Shown here one piece after another: positions 11,050 through 20,826 of a stretch of 64,000 nt of DNA. Each line of letters starts with the position of its first letter. The first letter of the stretch is position 1. The stretch covers positions 895,311 to 959,310 of the forward strand of contig MU270026.1 of assembly GCA_021432635.1 (NCBI GenBank), in the 5' to 3' direction. The translations under genes and the position numbers were made by a program. This stretch comes from Thozetella sp. PMI_491 (lineage: Eukaryota; Ascomycota; Sordariomycetes; Chaetosphaeriales; Chaetosphaeriaceae). The notes under the pieces are model-generated. The model did no database searches. It saw only the letters and a list, made by a program, of their open reading frames with translations, and was not told the DNA's origin.

Positions 11050-12420
11050 TAGATGTCTATACTAACGCAACGTTTGAAAAGCCACTTATACAAGTATATA
11101 GACAAGCGTATCGCCGCTCTATTAAAAAAGCAAATCAAGCTTTATCATATATACTTTATTTATACTTAGTTATCTATACTCATCCCTATATCAGCCCAAT
11201 ACACAAGACGAATCTCGTCATTAAAGGTTCCCTATTTCGTGGGTGGGCCGGTGCTGCTGCTGCTTTAACCTGTGCTTGGTGTGTGCTTGGGTGGTGCGCC
11301 AGATGTGCTGATCGTCGTGCAGTTGGGACCCCTATGTTGCTACTGGGATTGGTGTGCTATAAAACTAAATAAACAGTAGGGTTATAGGAATGCTTTTTTT
11401 TAGATTCTATATAAGTAAACCTAGCTTTTACCCTTCAATATATTTCTGTCTTTAGTGTTTATTTCTTTCTTGTCTTGAGAACTCTTTTTAAGCTTATCTA
11501 ATTGTGTCAGTGTAGTTTTGTAATGCCCTAGGCGGGTATCAGGGGGTGGAAGCTCGGCCACGAGAAGGGGAATGTATTCGGTTGCTAGCACTAAGGCTGT
11601 AACAGAGACTAATCCTTAAGGTCCTCATGTTTGAGGCCCTTAGGGTTTCTACTTATACAGGTGAAGGGTTCTCCTCCTGGATTCGGTCCTGACTCGGCTC
11701 CGAATCCCCTGTGTTTCCTTCCTGACTCCTAGGCCGGCTGCGGCATGTACTGGAGTCATACTGGCTGTTCTCCCTTACTCGTGAACCTTCCAGGTTCTGC
11801 TTTCGGCTGCGTGCCCTGGAGGCCATATGCTCTAGGGCCTTACAAGTTTACAAGCAGTGTGAAGAGGTATGGCTTTTTTCTATTCAGCTACTCCTTAGGT
11901 GGTGCAAACTAATCTCTAACCCCCAACTGGCTTTCCAGGGCTGGCTATCCCCTTATATAATGGCTTAGATTCATGCTTAGACCCCTCACTAGAACACTGG
12001 TTAGCTTCGGATGACCCTAGAACTGCTTTCTGAAGCGCTATGGCATTTCATCCTCTGATAGATTGCCTTTTATTATTTCTGATGAGGGTATATTTAATAT
12101 AGTAATTATAAATAATACCGTTAGAAATGCTATAATTAATCATAGATATAAGTTAAACAAGCAGGCACTCTATTAGCATAAGATACTAGGGGTATAGCCT
12201 TAAACAGAGGTAGGTGTAAGTATTTAACTTTAAGCTAACTACTATACTTTTATTTTATATAATGCTAAAGCTTTAATAGAGAAGATTAAGCAGACAACTA
12301 GATAATAGCTAAAGCCCAAGTCTTTAACCAATCTGCACAGCTTACCTATTAAACCTAAGGCTAAGAGACTAGAGCAGGTCTTTCTACCGATGTAGTTATA
12401 GAAACGTCAGGGTAGCAGCA
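11050..12420. mobile_element. AT-rich decayed repeat, probably a RIP-mutated transposon relic
   Basis: Base composition changes sharply: long stretches are rich in TA, TAA and TTA (for example 11090-11180 and 12075-12300), interleaved with more GC-rich pieces (11220-11340, 11520-11870). All six frames are broken. This is the usual look of Repeat-Induced Point mutation in ascomycetes. I cannot name the element. No LTR pair or target-site duplication could be defined by eye, and the boundaries are approximate. Confidence 0.45.
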
Positions 12421-12889
12421 ATAATAACAACCATAACAACAAACCCCAGCTGGAGCTGCAACAGCTACAGCCCAAGCGTTTTCAAGTCTGTGTTTCTCAA
12501 AGACTTCGCCAACCCTATCTATCTGGCCCCTGGTACCACATCTATATACAACTTTGTTTCCAAGTGGCTCAAGTCAGTCGGATCGGACCGAGAGAAACAG
12601 TGCTGCGGTCGGATAGCTATCTGCATGTTCTGAGACTAGTGGGGGTAACTTACGTATTTTACTAATAATCCACTGTACATATAAGCACAGCAGGTAAGTC
12701 AGATTAACGAATGCCATCGCCGCCTTGATACCCCGCACAGGTTAAGTATGACTCAAGAAAATATTTCACGGCATGCATTTGTCTGGTTTTCTTTTAGGTC
12801 TGCGCTGTCAACATCTAGCTTGTTTCTCGGCCTAAGCTCTCGATATCTTGCCTTTTTCTCAGCTCTGGGCTCACCAAGGGGATAGAAAG
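12421..12889. other. 5' flank of the histidyl-tRNA synthetase gene
   Basis: No protein gene is seen. A pyrimidine-rich tract ending in a 3' splice-like CTTTTAG near 12797 suggests a possible intron in the 5' UTR or leader. There is an in-frame stop at 12833 and no in-frame ATG between it and the chosen start at 12890. Confidence 0.35.
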
Positions 12890-14371
12890 ATGACAACCAA
12901 GGAGGCGAAGTCAACTGTGCAGTTGAAGACGGCAAAAGGTACCCGGGACTGGGTCGGCCCAGACCTTATTCTTCGCGACTATATCTTGTACGTTTATATA
13001 CTACCTTGAGATGGCCTACACATTCACTGACGCGCCAATAGTCAGACGATAAGCAACGTGTTCAAGCGCCATGGCGGCACTCCATTGGATACTCCCGTCT
13101 TTGAACTTAGGGATATTCTCACCGAGAAGTATGGCGAGGACTCGCGCCTCATATACGATTTAGAGGACCAGGGTGGGGAGCTCTGCTCTTTGCGCTACGA
13201 TCTTACAGTTCCGTTTGCCCGCTGGTTAGCTATGAACACCAATGTCACACAGATCAAACGCTACCAGATTGCAAAGGTCTACCGTCGGGATCAACCCGCA
13301 ATAGCTCGCGGGAGGCTCCGCGAGTTCTACCAGTGTGACTTCGATATCGCTGGACTATATGACCCTATGATACCCGATGCGGAGGTCTTACGGGTCATTG
13401 TCGAAATCTTTGACGCGTTAGAGCTCGATATTTCGATCAAAATCAACCACAGAAAAATTCTAGACGGTCTCTTTGCAGTTGCAGGCGTTCCTGATGAAAA
13501 GATCCGCCACATCAGCTCTGCTGTTGATAAACTAGACAAAGCACCTTGGGCCGACGTAAAGAGGGAGATGGTTGAAGAAAAAGGGCTGTCTGAGGAAGTT
13601 GCTGATCGTATTGGAAAGTATGTGGGACTCAATGGCGATTTGCAAAAAATGCTGGCCTTGCTCCAGTCCGACGAAGCACTTTCTGCCAACGATAAAGTGC
13701 AAGCTGGGCTGAAGGATATGGCCCTACTCGTCTCCTACTTGACAGCGTTAAATGTTATCGACAGAATCTCCTTCGATCTCTCGCTTGCTCGGGGCCTGGA
13801 TTACTATTCCGGTGTTATCTTCGAGGTGTTGACCAAACCCCCCAGTAATAGTGGTTCTAAAGAGCCAGCCAAAGCTAAGGGCGACAGTCCGTTCTATCAA
13901 GTTGGCAGTATTGCTGCGGGCGGTCGCTATGACAACCTTGTGGGCATGTTTGGGAAGCGACCTGTGCCATGCATTGGCGTCTCATTCGGGGTTGACCGCA
14001 TTTTCACGCTCCTAGATGCTCGACGGGAGAAGAAAGCATCAGTCTTGGCGCGTGAGATCGATGTCTATGTGATGGCATTCGGTGGCAAGGAATTTGAAGG
14101 GCTGCTTCTTGAACGGATGGCGATTGCTCGCGAATTGTGGGATGCCGGAATTCGAGCCGAGTTTGCAGCAAAGATCAAAGCCAAGTTGCCTCAACAGTTC
14201 AAGGCAGCTAAGGACGTTCCGCTTGCGGTGATACTTGGCCAGGACGAGCTAGCTGATGGCCTGGTTAGGCTTAAGATTCTAAGAGCTAGCGACGATGAGA
14301 CTGATGAGAAGGATCGAGGACAGCTTATTCCTAAAGACAGCCTAGTTTCAGAGGTTAAACGGCTCCTCTAG
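12890..14371 (+). CDS. HTS1: Histidyl-tRNA synthetase (class II), cytosolic-type start
   Basis: Model: join(12890..12987, 13042..14371); 475 residues. The intron has donor GTACGT and acceptor CAATAG, and restores [15 protein letters not shown]. Class II motifs are complete: TPVFELRDI near the N-terminus, [14 protein letters not shown], motif 2 [21 protein letters not shown], the histidine-specific [10 protein letters not shown], and motif 3 around [10 protein letters not shown]. An anticodon-binding domain follows. It charges tRNA-His, an essential reaction. The yeast gene makes cytosolic and mitochondrial forms from two starts. Here no in-frame upstream ATG is visible without another exon, so either a leader exon is hidden upstream or the mitochondrial form comes from elsewhere. 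It converges on the membrane-protein gene, with 283 bp between stop codons. Confidence 0.93.
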
Positions 14372-14654
14372 TGGCTCCTATAGCTTGTCTTGCAACTTAG
14401 GATATAGAAAGTTAATACTTGAGTTGTTAACTACTATGCCTTTCTACCTTAGTCAGAGCTGAAGCAGATTGAAAGCTAGATCTTTAGGATAGCCACGTAA
14501 TCAAGGCTCAAGTGCCCACACCGTCAACAACTTCCATCACATTAATGTTCACAGTCTAAGTTCCCTCATAGAGGGATTTGTCTTCTATAACCGTAAAGGG
14601 CAGCTTCACCTAAGAAAATAATTATTCTCATCTACACCATCATAGCGTTAAATC

Positions 14655-17211
14655 CTAATTGCCAAGTTGGACCACTTTATTCTTCAAACCTCTTTTGATA
14701 ATCTCCCTTCTCACATCGCCATCCTTGAGCGTCTCCGAAGCAACTAAGATTCCTGTTATATCAACCGGGGCTTCAAATTGGGTCATGGTCTGCCACGCAT
14801 TGTCACCAATACGAGACATCCGTGTCTTCCAAAAGAAAAAGATCGTGACAAGGCCAACGATCCCAATGTGAGCGCCCAAGACGACCACAACGGCAATCAA
14901 TCCCCTCTGCGCCCGAGGAAACTGGAAAGTCCGGTACCACACCACTGTGGATGCGTCATGGACATCAAAGTACGGCATGTGCTCGTAGTATATCAGTCGT
15001 CCTAATACGCTGAAGTAAGTCTGCCACGCGAGCGCCGAGTTGGCCGTCGTCCTGATAACGTCCTGAAAGATTTGGTCTTGTATGAGGTCGTTGGTCTGGT
15101 AGCTGATATTGTTGCTGGACTGGTTGGGGAATCTCATGTCGCAGCCGGTGCACATCCAGGTGCCCCAGCTGAAGACGGCCTTGAGATCAGGCTTAATGAA
15201 ATTCTGTGTTGGAAATGAGATGTTGGTCCACCCGTTGGTTTTCGAATGGTTGTACCAGGCATGGACTTGATTCCTGAGCTGCTGAGGCGTAGTTTCCAGA
15301 CTAAAAACTCCCCGGTCAGAAAAGGTCGTTTCGTTGGATGAGAGTGCTACCCCAAGCTGTCGTCGGACTGCTTCGGTGTCGAAATTTCGACTGGTAACGT
15401 TCCAAGCCCCCAGGGAAGGCTCATAAATGGTCGGAGTGTCGGTTATGAAAGACACATTGGCGTCGATCGAGAAGAAAGAATCAAAGCAAAGAGATACAGA
15501 GACCTGCCACTGGGGCAGCCGCGGGATGGTGAACACCAGCCATTCTTTCTGTGGTGTGATAACAAGCTTGTTGAGGTCTTGGTCAGGACTGAAGTAGAAG
15601 TTTATCGGGTCGCTTGAATTAGTTTTGTTGACTAGAGCCGGTAAATCCAAAGGTGCCGTGATATTCATTAGCTGGTAGCTCTGGCCCGTCATCAGAGGAA
15701 TGTCATCGGACCCATAGTAGTAGGTTAAGTTCCAGGCGAGATAGTCAGGGTTCTTCATAGTGAAATTGGAAGAGCTGGTGCTGTTTGCAGCTATGTCCGG
15801 ATACCGAGGATCCAAAGAAGAAACCAGGGCAGGCCCAAAGTACAAGTATTTTTGACCAATAGCCCATCCCTCGTCGCGGGCACATGGCAGCTGCTGGCCC
15901 CAGCTCAAGGTGATGAAAGAATCGTTGGTGTTGTTTGCGCCGAGGGGGAACCCCATTTCTACGAGACCAGATGTCATGGCCGGCTCGTCGGGAAGAATAA
16001 GCCCGGGAGGTGTAAGCTCGGGAGTCAAGCTTCCGTTCAAGATCCATCCAACGTCCTCTGACATGTACCCCATGCTCAGACCCGAGTGGACTTTTGGCCG
16101 AACACAAACAACCCTTGCGTCCAAAACGGTGGCAGCACCAGAGTATTGTTGGATCGAGGTACGTGCAGATTCGTCACCAAAGGGGATAAAAGCTCTATAA
16201 GTAAGGCCAGTGTCACGCACTACGTCGTCGGACCCGGGCCCAATCATTGACGCGTCCTCCTGGTACTCGGCAAAGGTTGGAAAGCTTGACGGATTGACTG
16301 CGAAGTATGGCGTCTGCCCAACCAGTCTCAGTGCGGTCAAGTTCACGTTTTGGAACGACATGGCCACCGACGTCACATTGCTCTGCGCTGAGCCGGCTAA
16401 CGGCCCTGTGCTGAGGTCGGAGACGAGGACCGTCGAAGTGAACTGAAGGCCTAGGGTGGTGGTGTACAGAAGTAGTGTGATGCACGACCAGACTCCTGAG
16501 TTCGAATACGCTCCCCTCAAGCCGAACACAAGGCTCTTCGGGCCATTATTAACGAAGCGAAGGTGGTTCATTGCGGCTAAGGCAGGTAATACCACCCCTC
16601 GGGTTTCTACAATGATGCATGCCAACATAGCAGTGGCAACGCTAGTGGGGTCAGCTTTTTCATATTCGCTATGTAGTCAAGTTGGTAGAATTCTAGGGCT
16701 TTACTTGCATCGCTTGGGTCGATACTGCTGCCCGTAGAACAAGCGTGCTAATAGTCACGGACCTCAAGGTCCACCCACTCTGAACAATGTTAAGCCACGT
16801 AGGATGGCCTTGAGCACCATCGGGATTTGACCATAAGAAGCCTAGAAAAGCAACAGGGCATAGCACGGCCAAAAAAGCCAAAGCAAACGTTGTAGTGGAC
16901 AGAGTGGATAGCTTGTGCAGCCTCGTAAACCCTGCCATGTCGGGAGCATCGCGTGTCGTTAATGTGACCCGGTAGGTTGGCTTGTTTTTGGCGCCATTAA
17001 TAGTCCTTTGACTTAATCCAGCAGCATCGTCGCTCTCAAGGGCTGTTTTCACTGCCACAAGGGTATCACGTTGAGTCTCATAGATTCCATTTCTATCCAC
17101 TTTAGAGCCGTCCAAAGAGACATGGGAGGTCGCTGGCATGGTTTGCGTGTGTTCCCCTTTACTAGGTGACCGAACAGATAGAGATGATTGAGAAAAGGGA
17201 GGTTGCGTCAT
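14655..17211 (-). CDS. Large fungal multi-pass membrane protein of unknown function
   Basis: Exons 17211-16709 and 16641-14655; 829 residues. The start is the first ATG of the frame (MTQPPFSQSS); the frame runs slightly further up without another ATG. An N-terminal polar region of roughly 100 residues is followed by hydrophobic helices (SFLAVLCPVAFLGFLW-like, the AMLACIIVE region, a WSCITLLLYTTTLGLQF helix). Then comes a very long, N-glycosylation-rich extracellular loop with many NXS/T sites, and a last helix (LIAVVVVLGAHIGIVGLVTIFFFW) near the C-terminus. No enzyme motif was recognised. The only phase-correct junction uses a GC-AG intron with donor GCAAGT, giving STQAIVATAMLACI. A later start of exon 2 would add about nine residues from the alternative acceptor near 16668. 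Function is not assignable. Confidence 0.75.
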
Positions 17212-18542
17212 CTTCAAAGGTACTGTGAGTCCTTGCTCGTCCTCTCCCACGAGATGCCTGTGTATAGGAATTTGTGCACGCTGCGAGGTCTTTTTGAAAC
17301 AAGTGATAGGATTAGTGAGAATATTTCGCGGTGGTAAAAGAAATGCGGGACAAGTTATTGTTTCGCCCTATTTCACTAGCGATTGGCTTTAAGCTGAACA
17401 CACTAGGACGTGGTACGGTTATGTATAATTAGTCTCGGATGTGGAAAGATTATATTAGAGGTTTGGGACTGCTTAAGTCTGTAGTCTGGTTTTGGCCGGC
17501 TCTTAGGTAGGAAAAGGGAATGTCAGATTAATAGCGTCGATGGAAGGAAATACAAGGAAGGACGTAACAAGCTTACCAGAAGGAACAAAATATCCTAATT
17601 AAATTAGCAGAGGCTAATTACCTTTATAGTGACAATGTGACCCTATTTTCTTCTTTTAGGAACAAGGCTATCGGGAAATAGAGCACCCGCTGCAATAGTA
17701 AGCCGGCCGCATATTAAATTAAAAGAAAACTACTTAGGGGACACTGGGGTCCTGAGCCCAATAAGCTACAATGGATAGTAATAGCTGCTAATTAGCCGTG
17801 ATTCTACCTCCTTTTGTATTTCTTATGTGCCTGATAGGACCCGCTGGTCCTCCTCTCACATAGACCCTTCTCACGCAGGCGTTTCTTCCAAAGCCAGGCC
17901 AACACCAACTCCAAAAGTTAAGCTAGCTCCAGAAATTAAGTTGGCTCCAAATATTAATCCCAGGCTAGCGGTAGAAATCAAGCCAGTTCCTTAAAGATTT
18001 AAAGCCGTCTTCAAACACTAAGCTAGCTTTCGGCAGTCGGCTAGTGCCAAAAATTAAGCTTACTGCAAAACTCGAGTTTGCAGAACTACTCTATAGTAGG
18101 AATACGAAGTTCATATGCTAGGATTAGAGTTAATTAGGCCTAGGAGTATTTATTGTGTATAGGCCGTCGACTGGTCAGAAAACACCAAGTTCGTTGACGT
18201 AATGGTAGAGTTTGCAAAGACACAACTCCAATGAGCCTTCTCGCTATACTGGATTCTGCAACGGCCGCACGCTCCTTTCTATGGCTATGCAGAGTGGCCC
18301 TCGTGGGACCCCATCCTCGCCCTCCTGTTCCGCATCGCGCACTGGGAGTGGCCGGCAACACACGGAGGCAACGCTTGCCCAGGAACCGAGCTGGTGATTT
18401 CTTTTGCTAAGGATCCGGCGACGGGTAGGCACTTTCTTCGGTGCAGAGGCTGGTGGCTTGATATTGTCAGCTTGACGACGCGCATACTAACCATGCACGA
18501 GCGGACAACGCAAAATAGCTGAGCGATTACATAGCCGGCACT
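17212..18542. other. Gene-poor relic region upstream of the membrane-protein gene
   Basis: It holds the promoter of the minus-strand gene, then a TA-rich stretch (17390-17800), a decayed short tandem repeat at about 17890-18000 (listed separately), and a degraded reading frame on the plus strand from about 18200 that runs towards the pseudogene. No intact gene was seen. Confidence 0.45.
17890..18000 (+). repeat. Decayed short tandem repeat with residual coding periodicity
   Basis: Read in one plus-strand frame, units such as PKVKLA, PEIKLA, PNINPRLA and VEIKPVP follow each other before a TAA. At DNA level the recurring core is roughly AAGTTAAGCTAGCTCC, with a further decayed copy near 18020-18060. 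This looks like the remains of a repetitive, Lys/Pro-rich coding region. Confidence 0.4.
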
Positions 18543-19011
18543 ATGAACATGAAGGATCCCGAAGAGTCAGCTAGGATAATCCAGCAACTCCAAGCTCTTT
18601 AAGTTACTGCCAAAGTCTCCTTCATCCCTGACCCGGAGCTGGGTGATGACATTGAATTGCCCGCGATTCAATACACTATTTTTATTCGAAACCCTCAAGG
18701 ACAGATGGAGCACATCAGCTTCAAGTTCTAGAATTGTTCATCATGGACAAAAAGTAGCAATTACCTTCAGAATCCCGGGTCCCCTTTTTGACGCTAATGA
18801 AATAAAGGGCTGAGATGAATATATTTTACAACTACAGGATCACTTGAAGAAGATGAAGGGCCTGGATGGGTAAAAGATTGCTGTGAAGAGCTCTGGGGTA
18901 GTACCGGATAATGATAGGCTCAAATTGGATGTGGTGCAACGCCTATTGGAGCCCTCCAGACGACTATCGTCCAATAGTGCGCTGCAATCGTGCGAAGTAA
19001 TATTCGAATAA
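18543..19011 (+). pseudogene. RIP-like degraded gene fragment, family not recognised
   Basis: From the ATG at 18543 the frame gives coding-like residues (KDPEESARIIQQLQAL), TAA, then VTAKVSFIPDPELGDD..., TAG. After a frame change near 18745 it continues KVAITFRIPGPLFDANEIKG, TGA, DEYILQLQDHLKKMKGLDG, TAA, KIAVKSSG and on to a final stop at about 19011. The internal stops sit where CAA, CAG or CGA codons would be natural, as expected from C-to-T changes. It is therefore a dead copy of a protein gene. I cannot name the family, and the true 5' end may lie upstream, since coding-like sequence extends back to about 18200. Confidence 0.55.
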
Positions 19012-19037
19012 ATTGCTAGAGAAATTACAATCTTACT

Positions 19038-20826
19038 TTAGACACAGTTTCCAATTTCACTCTTCGCTTTATCATGATGGACTACCGAGATCTTGGACCC
19101 GTTGATAGATCCATCGCATGTCAAAACGTCGACGCTCGTCTTCCCGAACTCTCGGAGAGGGACGCCGGAGCCAAATAGAAGGTCCACCTCCTCCAGCGTT
19201 TTCCCTTTGCACTCGGGGACGAATAGATAGGCGCATAAAACGGCAATGAATCCGATCGGACCAAATATGAAGCCAATCTTGGAACCGAGGCCGGCGTACC
19301 CGGGCGACGTGAGATAAGGGATAGAGAAATTGACGAGAAAGCTGTCCGTTTAGTTAGTACATGTGGTAAACTCTTGGGACTAGCACATTGTAGTTAGCTT
19401 ACCTCGTAAATACGGCACTGAGGAAGCCGACGCGGGAGGTGAGGTCGCGTAGTCGAAGTGCAGAGATCTCAGTCGTTATGATCGGGGTCATTGGTCCCCA
19501 GCCTGCGCCCCAGCCTGCCCCGATCAGGCCCATCATGAACATGACGGCCCTCTTCTCACTGACACTAGGGTTTTTAATCGTTCCGAGCACACCCAATATC
19601 ATCATAACGATTCCAAGGGTAAGAGATGAGAGCATTATAAAGAAGCTAAATTATGGCCCCAAGGTTAGCTAGCAGGTTCAAGACAACAAAGTCAAGGAGG
19701 AGGGCACGGTACTGACCGCCGACCAATGCGATCGGACCACAGCAGGACATTTGCAATGGTGAAGAACGTAACGGAGACGGCAATGCAAGAGTACACAAAA
19801 GGATTAAAGATACCCAAGGCTTTGATGGTGAGCGTCCCGTAGGTCGAGCTGTATGCCTGGCCCGTAGCATGGCAGAGGACATTGACCATTATGGCGATAA
19901 GCGTGCGCCGAAGATTTGTGCCCCGGAATAGTTCCACTATACTGACGTTGTTCTTCTCCTTATTCAATGAGTGACAGAGCTCTCGGAACTCGACCTCAAT
20001 CTTGTCCTCCTCAAACACACCTTCCCGTAACTTCCGAAGGTTCTCAAAGGCTTCGTCCTCTCGGCCCTTTCTTAGTAGCCACCGTGGAGACTCCGGGATG
20101 ACGAACAGCACTAGACTGGCGATTATGGACGGAACAATATAGAACATGCAGAGAGGGAGGCGCCATGCTCTGTTGTCCTGGAGGGTGCTCGTGCCGTAGC
20201 AGATCAGCTGGATGCAGAGCCCACCGCCCACGAGGCTCAGACTGTACGTTCCGACGACGAGGCCCCGGATCTGGGAAGGAACTGAGGCAATGCAAAGGTC
20301 AGCTTGCTGCGTAGCAATATCTCCCGTAGTTGCTCTCGACGAACCCAGCTCAGATTGGTAGGTTGGGACTACCGCCAACTCAATTCCCACGTAGATATAG
20401 TTAAGGATTCTCGCCACCATAATTTGCGATTTGTTCTGGGATGTCACCGCGATCGTGGCGGTGATGAGGGCATACACGCTCATGATGAACATAGCGCGCT
20501 TCCGGCCCCATTTCGAAGCTATCGCGCTTCCGAGGATCACACCTGCCCGAGCTTAGTTCGCCGCATAGGGAGCCGACACAGTAGAGAATACCAGTAGTGA
20601 AGCCGATATAGTTCAGGCTGTTGAACAGGGACAGCCAGTAAGGCTGAAGAAAATATGACCCAGTCTTCGGGTCGTAGTCGCCAAACTGTTTTTGGAACTG
20701 GTCCATGGCCTGAATCGTGGCAAAAGCGAGGTTATCGAAGCCATAGTTGAAACTCGAAATTGCGATTAGCCCGCATGAAAGGGCAAGCCTGCGGTTGAAG
20801 TAACGAAACTTGTGAATGATGGACAT
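19038..20826 (-). CDS. MFS sugar-porter family transporter
   Basis: Exons 20826-20592, 20542-20345, 20281-19717, 19645-19403, 19341-19038; 514 residues with consistent phases. Twelve-helix sugar-porter layout: an N-terminal SSFNYGFDNLAFATIQAM helix, the loop motif GSAIASKWGRKRAM, VPTYQSELVPSQIRG, the cytosolic PESPRWLLRKGREDEA motif, a central hydrophilic loop, DRIGRR, and PECKGKTLEEVDLLF at the C-terminus. Such proteins move hexoses, disaccharides or related polyols by proton symport across the plasma membrane; the substrate is not readable. Intron 20344-20282 is 63 nt and stopless, so an unspliced message stays in frame. Removing it restores the conserved QSELVPSQIRG segment. Upstream (minus-strand sense) is a long gene-free region. 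Confidence 0.88.
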
